From Lonsdalea britannica (lineage in GTDB: Bacteria; Pseudomonadota; Gammaproteobacteria; Enterobacterales; Enterobacteriaceae), in the NCBI RefSeq assembly GCF_002111595.1, contig NZ_LUTN01000019.1, forward strand, positions 28,221-92,220: DNA of 64,000 nucleotides, written 5' to 3'. The stretch's first letter is position 1. The number at the start of each line of letters is the position of its first letter. Of this stretch, positions 39,797-53,686 are shown in pieces. The notes under the pieces were generated by a model. That model searched no databases. It worked only from the letters and a program-made list of their open reading frames with translations, and was not told the origin of the DNA. The translations under genes were made by a program, and so were the position numbers.

Positions 39797-40543
39797 TTAC
39801 CAGTAGTTTTCGCCGGTAATGTTGCCGGGCCGACGGCGCAAATGTTTCGTCATCTGGCGCTCATCTTTCAGCAGTTGCTGAGTATCTCGCACCATCTGTG
39901 GATTGCCGCACACCATGACATGACTGGTGGCGGCATCCATCGGCAGACCGACCGCCGCTTCCAGCGCGCCGCTTGCGATCAGCGCCGGAACGCGTCCGGT
40001 GAGTGAGCCAACCGATTCTTCACGACTGACGACCGTTTGGATATGCAGCTTGCCGTTGTAGCGCTGTTGCAGCTGTTGCATGTGCGGCAGATAGCTGAGA
40101 TCGCGGGCAAAGCGCGCCGCATGGACTAAAACGATGTTCTTGAAGCGTTCTACGTCGCGGCCTTCTTCCAGAATGGAGAGATAAGGACCGATGGCTGTGC
40201 CGGTCGCCAGCATCCATAGTGTGTCGCAGGGCGGCACTTCTTCCAGCACGAAGAAGCCAGCGGCTTCCTGCGTGATAAGCAGTTCGTCGTTCTCTTTAAG
40301 CTGATGCAGACGGGGGCTGAGTTTGCCTTCCGGCACATCCACCAAATAGAACTCCAGCGTATCGTTGCTGGGTGCATTCACGTACGAGTAAGCGCGTTGA
40401 ACTCGCTCGCCGTCCACATCCAGCGCCAGCTTGGCGTACTGCCCGGCGGTGAATGTATTGACCGGTGCGCGTACCCGGAGGCTGAACAGACTTTCCGTCC
40501 AGTTTTCTACCTCAACCACCTTTCCCGTTAGCCATACTGCCAT
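39797..40543 (-). CDS. fpr: Ferredoxin/flavodoxin-NADP+ reductase Fpr
   Basis: Fpr transfers electrons between NADPH and flavodoxin or ferredoxin using FAD. The start at 40543 (MAVWLTGKVVEVENWTESLF) follows AGGAGT and matches E. coli; a longer in-frame version lacks support. The 248-residue protein has the FAD motif RAYSYVNAP (about 50-58), the NADP-binding ATGTAIGPYLSIL (about 113-125), and the C-terminal HLRRRPGNITGENYW whose final aromatic residue stacks on the flavin. Confidence 0.96.
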   Translation of the reverse strand: MAVWLTGKVVEVENWTESLFSLRVRAPVNTFTAGQYAKLALDVDGERVQRAYSYVNAPSNDTLEFYLVDVPEGKLSPRLHQLKENDELLITQEAAGFFVLEEVPPCDTLWMLATGTAIGPYLSILEEGRDVERFKNIVLVHAARFARDLSYLPHMQQLQQRYNGKLHIQTVVSREESVGSLTGRVPALIASGALEAAVGLPMDAATSHVMVCGNPQMVRDTQQLLKDERQMTKHLRRRPGNITGENYW

Positions 40544-40707
40544 AGTTCGAATACTCCTGTTGCAGCCTGCCGCGAGCGGCACGATATCCCGATCTGAAAA
40601 TAAATAAACATGGCTGTGCATGGTTTTTTTCAGATGCAGAGCCGATGTGCGTCGGCCCCTAAGATACGCGATCTTTTAACAGCTGTGAAACAGTGTGAGT
40701 TTAGGTT

Positions 40708-41718
40708 TCATAACAGAAATTCATGTAGCGCCTGATCTTTACGATCGAGGTAGTGGGTAGACCGGATCCGGCGAATGGTGCGGGATTTACCTCGGATCAA
40801 CAGTGTTTCCGTGGTGGCCATGTTGCCGCTGCGGGCAATGCCTTCCAGCAGATCGCCTTTAGTGATACCGGTAGCGGAGAAGATGACGTTGTCATTGCGA
40901 GCCATATCGCCGAGTGCCAGCACGTTGCCGGCTTCGATACCCATTTCGCGGCAGCGCGCCAGTTCCTGCTCGCCGATACGGCGATTTTCTTCGTTGTCGC
41001 CTTTCACTTCGTGGCGAGCGAGCAGGCGGCCCTGCATATCGCCGTCCAGTGCCCGGATCACGGCGGCAGAGATAACGCCTTCGGGTGCCCCGCCGATGCC
41101 GTACAACACGTCAACTTCGCTGTCTGGCATACAGGTGAGGATAGAGGCGGCGACATCGCCGTCCGGGATCGCGAAGACTTTGACGCCCAGGCGCTGCATG
41201 TCGGCAATGATGGCGTCATGTCGGGGCTTGGCCAGCGTGGTGACCGTCAGCTCATGCAGCGGTTTGTTCAGCTGTTTGGCGATCGCGCGCAGATTGTCTT
41301 CCAGCGGACGGTTCAGATCGATCGCGCCTTTGGCCTGAGGGCCGACGATCAGTTTTTCCATGTACATGTCCGGCGCGTGCAGAAAAGCGCCTTTCTCCGC
41401 CACCGCCAATACGGCGAGCGCGTTAGCCTGACCCATGGCGGTCATACGGGTGCCCTCAATCGGGTCGACGGCGATATCCACTGCATCGCCCTGACCGGTT
41501 CCTACCGCTTCGCCGATGTACAGCATGGGGGCTTCGTCGATTTCACCTTCGCCAATGACGATCTGACCGTCAATGTCGACCTGATTCAGCATAATGCGCA
41601 TGGCTTGAACCGCCGCGTTGTCCGCCGCGTTTTTGTCGCCGCGCCCCAGCCATTTGTAACCGGCCAGCGCCGCTGCTTCGGTGACGCGGGAAAACTCGAT
41701 GGCTAATTCACGTTTCAT
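40708..41718 (-). CDS. glpX: Fructose-1,6-bisphosphatase class II GlpX
   Basis: GlpX dephosphorylates fructose-1,6-bisphosphate in gluconeogenesis. The 336-residue protein has MKRELAIEFSRVTEAAALAG, the metal site IGEGEIDEAPML (about 55-66), DPIEGTRMTAMG (about 85-96) and GIGGAPEGVISAA (about 186). It is the last gene of glpFKX, 142 bp beyond glpK, the usual enterobacterial order. Confidence 0.97.
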   Translation of the reverse strand: MKRELAIEFSRVTEAAALAGYKWLGRGDKNAADNAAVQAMRIMLNQVDIDGQIVIGEGEIDEAPMLYIGEAVGTGQGDAVDIAVDPIEGTRMTAMGQANALAVLAVAEKGAFLHAPDMYMEKLIVGPQAKGAIDLNRPLEDNLRAIAKQLNKPLHELTVTTLAKPRHDAIIADMQRLGVKVFAIPDGDVAASILTCMPDSEVDVLYGIGGAPEGVISAAVIRALDGDMQGRLLARHEVKGDNEENRRIGEQELARCREMGIEAGNVLALGDMARNDNVIFSATGITKGDLLEGIARSGNMATTETLLIRGKSRTIRRIRSTHYLDRKDQALHEFLL

Positions 41719-41860
41719 GGATATCTGTCCGTTATCTCTGGCAAGAATAAGTGCGGCAATATTATCACAGGGGTCGGAATGGGAGATAAAGCGGCGGGGA
41801 GAAAATGGGCGCGGCAGATGCGCCCGATCAAAGTTGTGGGGGATTTAAGCGACGAGCGAT

Positions 41861-43384
<1,524 letters not shown>

Positions 43385-44239
43385 TTATCGGGAAGACACG
43401 TTGCGAGTTTCGGCAGGCGCTGCGCTGGCGTCATCGGTCGGGCAGACGTCGCAGGGCAGGTTGCGGCCAATCAGTTTCCGGTAGCCAAAAGCGCCCAAAC
43501 CGGCACCGACGATCGGCCCAAGGATAGGCACCAGGAAGTAGGGAATATCCCGGCCTCCGGTGAAGGCGACCTTGCCCCAGCCCGCGAAGTAGGCGAAGAG
43601 TTTCGGACCGAAGTCACGCGCCGGGTTGAGGGCGAATCCGGTCAGCGGCCCCATTGAGGCGCCAATGACGGCGATGAGGATGCCGATGAGTAAAGGCGCC
43701 AGCGGGCCGCGTGGAATGCCGTTGCCATCATCGGTCAGCGCCAGTATCAGACACATCAGGATAGCGGTAATCACTGTTTCCACGAGGAAGGCTTGGGGAA
43801 CGGAGATCAACGGGTTGGGATACGTCGAGAAAATGCTCGCCAGGCTCAGGCTTTCCACGCTGCCGCGGAGGATCCCCTGTGCCTGTTCGGTCGCGTAAAA
43901 CAGATTGTAGTACAGGCCATAGACCAGCGCAGCGGCGCAGAAGGCGCCCCCTATCTGCGCCAGGATATAAGGGACAACTTTGCGTCCGTCGAAGCAGGCG
44001 AAGAGCCACAGTGTAATGGTGACGGCGGGGTTAAGGTGCGCGCCGGAAATCGCAGCCGTCAAATAGATAGCCATGGCGACGCCGAGGCCCCAGATGATGC
44101 TGATTTCCCATTGTCCGAAGCTGGCGCCAGCCAGTTTCAAGGCGGCGACGCAGCCAACGCCGAAAAAGATCAGCAGACCTGTGCCCAGAAATTCGGCAAT
44201 GCACTGGCCCTTTAATGTAGAGATTCGCGATTGACTCAT
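43385..44239 (-). CDS. glpF: Glycerol facilitator GlpF
   Basis: GlpF is the aquaglyceroporin of the inner membrane. The ATG at 44239 (MSQSRISTLKGQCIAEFLGT) was chosen because AGGAAA is correctly spaced from it; an ATG six bases earlier is too close. The protein has six helices and both NPA half-helices, SGAHLNPAVT and GFALNPARDFGPK, with the selectivity Arg in the latter. It ends in a soluble tail containing PCDVCPTDD. First gene of glpFKX. Confidence 0.97.
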   Translation of the reverse strand: MSQSRISTLKGQCIAEFLGTGLLIFFGVGCVAALKLAGASFGQWEISIIWGLGVAMAIYLTAAISGAHLNPAVTITLWLFACFDGRKVVPYILAQIGGAFCAAALVYGLYYNLFYATEQAQGILRGSVESLSLASIFSTYPNPLISVPQAFLVETVITAILMCLILALTDDGNGIPRGPLAPLLIGILIAVIGASMGPLTGFALNPARDFGPKLFAYFAGWGKVAFTGGRDIPYFLVPILGPIVGAGLGAFGYRKLIGRNLPCDVCPTDDASAAPAETRNVSSR

Positions 44240-44824
44240 ACACATTTCCTGTTTTTAACGTAGGGCGTAATAGTGAATGCAGGAGAAGATTCCTGCGGCG
44301 TTCGACCTTTCACGGTTTGTTTCACTGTGCTATCGCCAACGACACGCAAAGTGAGGAGGGAGTGACGTGTGCAGGTCAAATGTTCCTTTGATGTTAATTT
44401 ATCGTTAATGAGCGAAATAGAAAAATATCGCTAGTAAAATGTGTGTTGTGCGTCAAAAAAATGAGCGTATTCGCTTATTTCTCGTGAGCTGGAAACCTTC
44501 CGCCGCTGAAACGCGTTAAATAACGCCTTAACTTGATTAACATTTGCTGTTCTCCGACGGTTTTTTTCGGTTTCTGCCGATAGCTCCGGTCAGGAAAAAA
44601 TGACACACTCGCGATTGTGGAGGATGGGCGCTAGACAGTTTCCGGCTGGCTACATACAATCTTCCGAGCGTGTTGCGCCCTTGGGGCGTAACGGAGTCGG
44701 CGCAGACCGGCCGTTCGCATTGCGGCTAGTGCGCCAACGCTATGAATACGCCAGTACGGTGTGAGAATTCGCAATAAATCAGCGTTAACGGCGTATGCCT
44801 TGCGTGAAAAAGGGGTTAGAAGTT
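44240..44824. promoter_or_regulatory. glpF/zapB divergent region with GlpR-like operator
   Basis: This 585-bp region holds no convincing gene. At 44460-44479 the imperfect palindrome AATGAGCGTATTCGCTTATT has arms matching at 8 of 10 positions and resembles GlpR operators (AATGTTCG type). Related half-sites (AATGAGCGAAA near 44408 and AATGTTCC near 44380) lie closer to glpF. The glp operons of E. coli are repressed by GlpR, so several operators are expected. The zapB side is not resolved. Confidence 0.5.
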
Positions 44825-45067
44825 ATGTCATTTGAAGTGTTTGAGAAGCTGGAATCGAAAGTTCAGCAGGCGATTGACACCATTACGCTGTTGCAGATGG
44901 AAATTGAAGAGCTGAAAGAAAAGAATAATGCGCTGTCGCAGGAAGTTCAGAGTGTGGCAGGCAATCGTGATGCGCTGATGCGCGAGAACGAACAATTGCG
45001 TGAAGCTCAGAGCTCATGGCAGGAACGTCTGCAGGCGCTGCTGGGAAAGATGGAAGAAGTACAGTAA
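44825..45067 (+). CDS. zapB: Cell division coiled-coil protein ZapB
   Basis: ZapB is an abundant small coiled-coil that links ZapA at the Z-ring to MatP and the Ter region. The 80-residue protein starts [20 protein letters not shown], chosen over an ATG ten codons earlier because of the match to E. coli and an upstream GGGG. The whole length is heptad-like with [20 protein letters not shown] and ends LLGKMEEVQ. Confidence 0.95.
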   Translation: MSFEVFEKLESKVQQAIDTITLLQMEIEELKEKNNALSQEVQSVAGNRDALMRENEQLREAQSSWQERLQALLGKMEEVQ

Positions 45068-45085
45068 GACAGTAGCAAGAGACGG

Positions 45086-45110
45086 AAAAGGGCGCGTTCA
45101 CGCCCTTTTC
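45086..45110. terminator. Bidirectional terminator between zapB and rraA
   Basis: AAAAGGGCG (45086-45094) pairs with CGCCCTTTT (45101-45109) over a six-base loop. It has A- and T-tracts on both sides and lies between the convergent zapB and rraA genes. Confidence 0.8.
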
Positions 45111-45120
45111 ATCCGGTCGC

Positions 45121-45606
45121 TTACTCCAGATCCAGCGGATCTTCGGAGAGAATGATACCGGTGTTGTCGGCATACAGATGGTCGCCGGAAAAGAAGGTGA
45201 CGCCGCCAAAATTGACGCGGATATCCGTTTCGCCGATGCCTTCTCCCTCAGCGCCAGCCGGCGTGGCCGCCATGGCCTGAATGCCAATATCCAGCTCAGC
45301 CAAATCGTCGACCTGACGCACCGCGCCATAGATCACCATGCCTTCCCACTCGTTTTGCGTCGCTAATCTTGCCAGCTCGGCGTTGATCAGTGCCCGGCGC
45401 ACAGAGCCGCCGCCGTCGATCAGCAGTACGCGACCGATGCCGTTTTCTTCCAGCAGCTCATAAAGCAGCCCGTTGTCTTCAAAGCATTTCACCGTGGTGA
45501 TTTGACCACCAAATGAACTACGGCCACCAAAATTGGAGAAGAGAGGCTCAACGACATTGACCTCTTCATGATAGACATCACACAGTTCGGAAGTATCGTA
45601 TTTCAT
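45121..45606 (-). CDS. rraA: Regulator of ribonuclease activity A, RraA
   Basis: RraA binds RNase E and inhibits its activity, and also interacts with RNA helicases. The 161-residue protein begins [20 protein letters not shown] at 45606, matching E. coli; longer in-frame upstream sequence is not supported. It contains [17 protein letters not shown] (about 72-88) and the C-terminal [20 protein letters not shown]. It lies downstream of menA on the same strand. Confidence 0.96.
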   Translation of the reverse strand: MKYDTSELCDVYHEEVNVVEPLFSNFGGRSSFGGQITTVKCFEDNGLLYELLEENGIGRVLLIDGGGSVRRALINAELARLATQNEWEGMVIYGAVRQVDDLAELDIGIQAMAATPAGAEGEGIGETDIRVNFGGVTFFSGDHLYADNTGIILSEDPLDLE

Positions 45607-45734
45607 AGGATTAACGCCTGGTTGTCGCAGGGATCGTGGAATTGAGTATATCCCTTTCTGGAGAAGGTTAGCAAAATCATCGCCTGTTGCCTTGACCGTC
45701 ATCAGGGAACAGGGATGACCTTGAAGGGGCGAAC

Positions 45735-46651
45735 TTAGCTCAGCATTACGCCCGCAGCGAACAAAATATTGGTCAGCAGGCGCATTTGACCGTCTTTTCG
45801 AGCATGGGACGCATACTGAATGCCGTGGTTTCACGCAGCACGTAGCGCCCCTGTTTGACCAGCAGCGGCAGTGACAGAATAAACAGCCAGCCGGCCAGGC
45901 TTTGCAGATAAATGAGCGCGAACAGCCCGAGGCACAGCGGCGCGGCCATCAGCAGCAGCATGTGATACCGGCGGGCTTTCTGTGCGCCAAGCCGGACGGC
46001 CAGCGTGTTTTTTCCGCTCAAACGGTCGTTGTCGATATCGCGCAGATTATTGATGTTCAAAACGGCGGTGGCAAGCAGACCGCAGGCGGTGGCGGGCAGC
46101 ATGACGATGCTATCGAAATGACCGGTTTGCAGTACATAAGAGCCTGCCACGCTCAGCCAGCCGAAGAAAATCAGTACCGAGATATCGCCCAGGCCGATAT
46201 AGCCGTAAGGCCGGTTGCCCACCGTATACGTGATGGCGGCCAAAATCGCCATCAGCCCCAACACGAGAAAGACGACGATATCTACCGGTTTCTCGCAGGC
46301 GAGCGCGACCAGAGAAATACCCGAGACGATGGTCAGCAGCACCGTAACGATCAGGGCGTTGCGCAGTTCGGTCAGGCTGATGGCCCCGGTCTGAATACCG
46401 CGTAGCGGTCCGATACGTGTCTCGGTATCGCTGCCTTTCACCGCATCGCCGTAGTCGTTGGCCAGGTTGGAAAGAATTTGCAGCAAACCGGCTGTCAGCA
46501 GCGCAAGCAGCGCGACTCCCGGTTTGAAACTGCTTTGCCAACCGGCGATAGCTGAGCCGGTCACGATGGAGGCGAAGGCCAACGGTAGCGTCTTGGGACG
46601 CAAGCTGTCGAGCCAAGCCTGAGTTTTGCTGCTATGTGTCAATGAGGTCAT
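45735..46651 (-). CDS. menA: 1,4-Dihydroxy-2-naphthoate polyprenyltransferase MenA (single-base deletion near 45779)
   Basis: MenA attaches the polyprenyl chain to DHNA in menaquinone synthesis at the inner membrane. Prenyltransferase motifs [14 protein letters not shown] (about 62-75) and [13 protein letters not shown] (about 200-212) are present among multiple helices. The frame stops prematurely after EKTVKCAC, while the next frame continues [14 protein letters not shown] to TAA at 45735-45737, as in E. coli. Restoring one C (GCCTGCTG to GCCCTGCTG) gives 305 residues. This is the same sequence context as the livM, hslU and cytR breaks. Confidence 0.94.
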
Positions 46652-46695
46652 GATCCGCTTCAGTTCTGGGAGATTATGCTTAACGTCGTTGCCGA

Positions 46696-46728
46696 AAACG
46701 CAAGTGGGAGGCGATAGCCTCCCACTTG
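46696..46728 (-). terminator. Probable terminator after hslU
   Basis: CAAGTGGGAGGC (46701-46712) and GCCTCCCACTTG (46717-46728) form a 12-bp perfect stem with a GATA loop. On the minus strand it is followed by CGTTTTCGG, a short U-run. It lies 32 bp past the hslU stop. Confidence 0.65.
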
Positions 46729-46760
46729 ATATGTTGTCAGGAACGATCCGCTGGCACGGA

Positions 46761-48091
46761 TTATAAGATAAATCGGCTCAGATCTTCATCTGCTACTAAT
46801 TCATCCAGGTGATCACGTACGTAATCCGCATCAATCGTCACATTCTGACCGCCCATTTCACTGGCGTTGTAAGACACTTCCTCGATCAGGCGTTCCAGCA
46901 CGGTATGCAGACGACGCGCACCGATGTTCTCGGTACGTTCGTTGACCTGCCATGCCGCTTCCGCGATCCGACGGATACCGTCCGGCGCGAATTCCACATC
47001 CACGCCTTCCGTCGCCATCAGCGCTTTGTACTGCTGAGTCAGGGACGCGCTCGGCTCGGTGAGGATGCGCTCGAAGTCTTCCGTGGTCAACGCCTGCAGC
47101 TCAACGCGGATCGGCAGACGACCCTGGAGTTCAGGGATCAGATCCGACGGGCTGGCTACCTGGAATGCGCCGGAGGCGATAAACAGGATGTGGTCAGTTT
47201 TCACCATGCCGTGCTTGGTAGATACGGTACAGCCTTCCACCAGCGGCAGCAGGTCGCGCTGCACGCCTTCACGGGACACATCCGGGCCGGAGGACTCGCC
47301 GCGCTTACAGATTTTGTCGATTTCGTCGATGAACACGATGCCGTGCTGTTCAACGGATTCGATGGCATTCTGTTTCAGCTCTTCCGGGTTCACCAGCTTG
47401 GCGGCTTCTTCTTCCACCAGCTGTTTGAACGCGTCCTTGATTTTGATCTTGCTGGTTTTCTGCTTCTGTCCGGCCAGGTTCTGGAACATGGACTGAAGCT
47501 GATTGGTCATCTCTTCCATACCCGGAGGCGCCATGATTTCAACGCCTACCGGCGCGGCGGCCAGTTCGATCTCGATTTCTTTATCGTCCAGTTGGCCTTC
47601 ACGCAGTTTTTTACGGAAAGCCTGACGAGCAGGAGACGGCTCCTGATTCTCTTCGGACTGTCCCCAGTTGTTTTTGGCCGGTGGGATCAACGCGTCCAGA
47701 ATACGTTCTTCCGCCAGTTCTTCGGCGCGAACACGGTTCTTTTCCAGAGACTGGTGGCGCACCATCTTCAGGCGGCGTCAGTCAGATCGCGGATAATGGA
47801 GTCCACTTCTTTACCGACGTAGCCGACTTCGGTGAACTTGGTCGCTTCCACCTTGATAAACGGCGCGTTGGCCAGTTTGGCGAGACGACGGGCGATCTCG
47901 GTTTTACCTACACCGGTCGGGCCAATCATCAGAATATTTTTTGGCGTAACCTCGTGGCGAAGGTCTTCGTCCAGTTGCATGCGACGCCAGCGGTTGCGCA
48001 GGGCGATTGCCACGGCCCGTTTCGCCTTGTTCTGGCCGATGATGTAGCTGTCAAGCTCGCTGACTATTTCGCGCGGGGTCATCTCAGACAT
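46761..48091 (-). CDS. hslU: HslUV protease ATPase subunit HslU (single-base deletion near 47767)
   Basis: HslU (ClpY) is the AAA+ unfoldase of the HslUV protease. ATG 48091 starts [20 protein letters not shown] with Walker [16 protein letters not shown] (about 57). The frame ends after IIRDLTDAA, and the next frame continues [20 protein letters not shown] through Walker [11 protein letters not shown] and sensor regions to LSRFIL. Restoring one base, probably C in GCCGCCTGAAG, gives 443 residues, the E. coli length. hslV lies 9 bp upstream. Confidence 0.95.
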
Positions 48092-48100
48092 AGTAGATCC

Positions 48101-48631
48101 TTACGCCTTGGAGGCTAATTCTTCAATCGTGTGGAACTGATTGGTATAGATGCAGATATCACCGGCGATACCGAGTGATTTCTCGACGATTTCTTTGGCG
48201 CTCAGGTCGGTATTCTCCAACAGGGCGCGTGCGGCGGACTGGGCATAGGGGCCACCGGAACCGATAGCGATCAAGTCGTTTTCCGGTTGTACGACATCGC
48301 CGTTGCCGGTGATGATCAGCGAGGCGTTCTCATCGGCCACGGCCAGCAGCGCTTCCAGACGGCGCAGCATACGGTCGGTACGCCAGTCTTTGGCTAATTC
48401 CACCGCGGCTTTTACCAGGTGTCCCTGATGCAGTTCCAATTTACGTTCGAACAGTTCAAACAGGGTGAAGGCGTCGGCGGTGCCGCCCGCAAATCCGGCG
48501 ATGACACGGTCGTTGTAAAGACGGCGTACCTTCCGCACGTTACCTTTCATGACGGTGTTACCGAGGGTGGCTTGACCATCTCCGCCGATGACGACTTGGC
48601 CATTGCGGCGTACGCTTACGATTGTTGTCAC
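48101..48631 (-). CDS. hslV: HslUV protease proteolytic subunit HslV
   Basis: HslV (ClpQ) is the proteasome-like threonine peptidase of HslUV. It has 176 residues, a GTG start at 48631, and the nucleophile Thr exposed after Met removal in [20 protein letters not shown]. Further family segments are [20 protein letters not shown] and [21 protein letters not shown] ribosome site GGGGATTAG precedes the GTG. A sigma-32 promoter and hairpin lie upstream. Confidence 0.96.
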   Translation of the reverse strand: MTTIVSVRRNGQVVIGGDGQATLGNTVMKGNVRKVRRLYNDRVIAGFAGGTADAFTLFELFERKLELHQGHLVKAAVELAKDWRTDRMLRRLEALLAVADENASLIITGNGDVVQPENDLIAIGSGGPYAQSAARALLENTDLSAKEIVEKSLGIAGDICIYTNQFHTIEELASKA

Positions 48632-48661
48632 GAGCTAATCCCCGTTACTGAATAAAAAGAC

Positions 48662-48678
48662 CCCCGCATAGCGCGGGG
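48662..48678 (-). terminator. Hairpin between ftsN and hslV
   Basis: On the minus strand CCCCGC pairs with GCGGGG over a five-base loop and is followed by GTCTTTTTATT. It looks like an ftsN terminator, yet it lies inside the predicted 5' leader of the hslVU heat-shock transcript. A 5' stem-loop stabilises hslVU mRNA in E. coli, so it may serve both purposes. Confidence 0.7.
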
Positions 48679-48694
48679 CATGTTGAAATTAGAA

Positions 48695-48719
48695 ATGGGG
48701 GCGGGGCGGGGGTTTTCAA
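48695..48719 (-). promoter_or_regulatory. Sigma-32 promoter of hslVU
   Basis: On the minus strand TTGAAA (48719-48714) is followed after 13 bp by CCCCATTT (from 48700), matching the sigma-32 consensus CTTGAAA-N11-15-CCCCATnT. It overlaps the ftsN stop region and points to hslV about 60 bp away. Confidence 0.78.
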
Positions 48720-49549
48720 CCCCCGGAGGCTAATGGAATACAGCTGCTGTTGCCCATACCTTTCAGTTTTTGGACCATCTTGTCTGCCGCGGGGCGGCTG
48801 CTGTATGGGCCTAGTATGATGCGATTCCATCCGCCGCTACTGGTAATTCGGCTTTCCACGCCCGCGAATGCCAGTTGCGCCCGGATGGATTCCGCGGGCG
48901 CCATCGCCTTGAACGAACCGCACTGGATCATCCAACGCTGCGCTTTCTCGGGTTTGTCCACCGGAGCCTTGGCCGTTTCCGTGTTGGCGGGCGTGGTATT
49001 TTTCGGCGCAGCGGGCGCTGTTTTCGGCACATTCTGACTAGGTTGCTGCGTTAGCGGCGCGACGGGCGCGGGCGTCGCCGTCTGCGGTTTGATAAACACC
49101 TGAGAACGCGGCACCTGAGTCTGGTCGTTATATGGCACTTCGGACAGCTGGGTCGGCTGACGGCGCATGTCCGACTGCATCTGCTCCAGCAATTGGCGCT
49201 GCTCTTCGGTCAGTTCCCCCGTCGAGCGCACTTCGCCGCCGGCGGAAGGCTCCGTCGGTGTCGTCACGCCAATCTGGCGATTTTCCAGCTCTTTGATATA
49301 GCGCCAGCGTTCTTCGGGTTTAGGCGGAAGCCCATTGCCCTTGCCGCCGGCATGATTAGGGAGGACCGGAATTTCCTGCGGTTTGTTATGGGCAATGAAA
49401 TACAGCCCGCCCGCGAAGGTCACCAATACGGCAACCGCCAGCGCAATCATGGTTTTGGATGCGCCTGAGGAACCCTTTTTTTTCCGGCTGGATGTCTTTT
49501 TCCGGCGTGTGCCTGAACGCCCCCGCCCGACATAGTCTCTTTGTGCCAC
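48716..49549 (-). CDS. ftsN: Cell division protein FtsN
   Basis: FtsN triggers septal peptidoglycan synthesis and accumulates at the septum through its SPOR domain. The 277-residue protein has a basic cytoplasmic N-terminus (MAQRDYVGRGRSGTRRKKTS), one transmembrane helix (TMIALAVAVLVTFAGGLYFI, about 33-52), a long Pro/Gln/Thr-rich periplasmic linker with the RYIKELENRQIG activating segment near 82, and a C-terminal SPOR domain from about 203 (QRWMIQCGSFKAMAPAESI). It lies between cytR and hslVU as in E. coli. Confidence 0.95.
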   Translation of the reverse strand: MAQRDYVGRGRSGTRRKKTSSRKKKGSSGASKTMIALAVAVLVTFAGGLYFIAHNKPQEIPVLPNHAGGKGNGLPPKPEERWRYIKELENRQIGVTTPTEPSAGGEVRSTGELTEEQRQLLEQMQSDMRRQPTQLSEVPYNDQTQVPRSQVFIKPQTATPAPVAPLTQQPSQNVPKTAPAAPKNTTPANTETAKAPVDKPEKAQRWMIQCGSFKAMAPAESIRAQLAFAGVESRITSSGGWNRIILGPYSSRPAADKMVQKLKGMGNSSCIPLASGG

Positions 49550-49629
49550 TATCGTTTCACTACGAAGTAAAAAAAGTAACAGGATGTCATGTTACTGAAC
49601 CCTAAAATGTTTGACTAGCACCGTGATTC

Positions 49630-50669
49630 CTAAAGCCGGTGACGCGCAAAATTCGGCGGAGCGGTACTGTCGCGAATGACCAGTTTACTGGACAGCAGGC
49701 GTGAGCCCCGGGTTACGGAATGCCCCTGCAGCTGTTCAAGCAGCAGCAGCGTTGCCTCACGTCCGATTTCGTAGCGGGGTTGAGCCACGGTGGAGAGCGG
49801 GGGGAAGCAGTAGCTGGCCTGGATAATATCATCAAATCCCATTAGCGATAGATCCCGCGGCACGTTCAGACCCATTTTATGAGCTTGCGCCAGCGCACCC
49901 AACGCTATGGTATCACTATGACAGAAAATCGCGGTGGGTGGGGTAGGATGTGACATCAAAACCCCCAACCCGCGGATGCCGGTGTCATAGCTGAAATCCC
50001 CTCGCACGATATAGTGGTTATCCACCGTCAGGCCGCCCCGTCGCAACGCCTGAATATAGCCTTGCAGCCGATATTCGCTGAGAGGCAACGTCTCTGGGCC
50101 TGCAATACAGGCGATGCGCTGATGGCCCAGTTCATGAAGATAGTGCACGGCGTCGAACGCGGCGGTCAGGTTGTCGATATGGACCGTCGGCATTTCCAGT
50201 TCAGGTACGAATTCATTCGCCATCACCATTGGCGGCAGATTGCGGCGTCCTGCCTTACCGGCATCGAACGGCAAGTCGGACCCGAGCAGCAGCATACCGT
50301 CCACCTGAGTGGTGATATTGGAATCGGACAGCTTTCCGTCTCGTCTCTGTTGGTAAGCGCAGTCGCCAATCAGAACCCAATAACCCCGAGCCGCTGCGGT
50401 CTCTTCGATCCCGTGAATCACCTCGCTGAAAAAAGGATCGCCGATATCCGGGACGATCGCCAATAGCGTACGGGTTTCATGCCGTTTGGCGTAACGAGCA
50501 GACGCGTATTGCAAATAGCCGACGGCCTTGGCCGCTTCCTCGACTTTCTGTCGGGTCACGGCTGAGACTTTTTCCGGATCCATCAGGCTCGGGATACTGT
50601 GGCGGTCGAGACGCCCGCCTTGTCCGCCACGTCCTTCATCGTTGCAGCGGCCGTGTCTTTATTCTCCAA
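49630..50669 (-). CDS. cytR: LacI-family nucleoside regulator CytR (single-base deletion near 50587)
   Basis: CytR represses nucleoside uptake and catabolism genes with CRP, and is released by cytidine. A TTG at 50669 preceded by GGAGAATAAGCG opens LENKDTAAATMKDVADKAGV with a LacI-type helix-turn-helix (VSTATVSRA). The frame is then interrupted, and continues LMDPEKVSAVTRQKVEEAAK in the next frame to 49630. Restoring one C (GAGCCTGATGG to GAGCCCTGATGG) gives 346 residues. The effector domain keeps VPDIGDPFFSEVIHGIE and FCHSDTIALGAL. The TTG start is a best guess. Confidence 0.92.
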
Positions 50670-50900
50670 CGCTTATTCTCCTCACGCCAGCTTCCGCTGC
50701 TGCGTCTTTCCGGCGTCTGTCAGCCAGGAGCGCCTGTATACCGCAGTCAAATTTACACCGTGTTCAGCATAGCGCCTTGCGGAGTAAGCATTAACAGATC
50801 TCGCATTATAGTTGTGGATTTATTATTCGCTGAACAGCATCACGCGCGAGTTTTTCGCGTTGGTTCGCAAAATTGTAGAAAAATCAATATGAAGAAAAGG

Positions 50901-53117
<2,217 letters not shown>

Positions 53118-53375
53118 CTAAGGGGAAACTCTTTATACAGCATGGATGGCGAGTCAAAAGCGACACAATGCGATTGTGCGGAAAACCATCCGGCCGATAG
53201 TGTACATGGTGCGGCAGGTTCTGTGTGGGGGTGATTGCATCGGCTGGTTAATTTCTGTATGATTCGCCGCCTTTATACCGCGTGTATAAAGATAAAAACG
53301 AATTCAACTTCAACCTCGTGTGGTGTCTGGCGGAATAGGGCTGGATAGCGACACGGCCTTAATCAGAGGTTTCCC

Positions 53376-53591
53376 ATGAAAGAAGGTATCCATCCGAATT
53401 ACAGCGAAATTACTGCATCTTGCTCTTGCGGTAATGTCATCAAAACCCGTTCTACTGCGGGTCACGACCTGAACCTGGACGTATGCTCCGCTTGCCACCC
53501 GTTCTACACCGGCAAACAGCGTGTTGTTGACACTGGTGGTCGTGTTGATCGCTTCAACAAGCGTTTCAGCATCCCGGGCAGCAAGAAGTAA
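53376..53591 (+). CDS. rpmE: 50S ribosomal protein L31 (zinc form)
   Basis: L31 bridges the 50S and 30S subunits. The 71-residue protein starts [20 protein letters not shown] and contains the four zinc-binding cysteines (C16, C18, C37, C40) of the C+ form, followed by [20 protein letters not shown]. The ATG at 53376 follows AGAGG. It lies divergent from priA across 276 bp. Confidence 0.98.
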   Translation: MKEGIHPNYSEITASCSCGNVIKTRSTAGHDLNLDVCSACHPFYTGKQRVVDTGGRVDRFNKRFSIPGSKK

Positions 53592-53633
53592 TTTGCTTCA
53601 CGGTTTTTGCCGCGGATTTTCTTCCGCGCATAA

Positions 53634-53665
53634 CAAAGGCACCCTCGGGTGCCTTTGTCGTTTCT
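53634..53665 (+). terminator. Terminator after rpmE
   Basis: CAAAGGCACC pairs with GGTGCCTTTG (53634-53657), with a tight loop, followed by TCGTTTCT. It lies just before the convergent metJ. Confidence 0.75.
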
Positions 53666-53686
53666 GGATGCCGTGAACGGCATCAC

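Noticed and set aside
40753..41706. Plus-strand frame of 317 codons
   Set aside because: Antisense to intact glpX.
46809..47822. Plus-strand frame of 337 codons
   Set aside because: Antisense to hslU, which is well conserved apart from one base loss.
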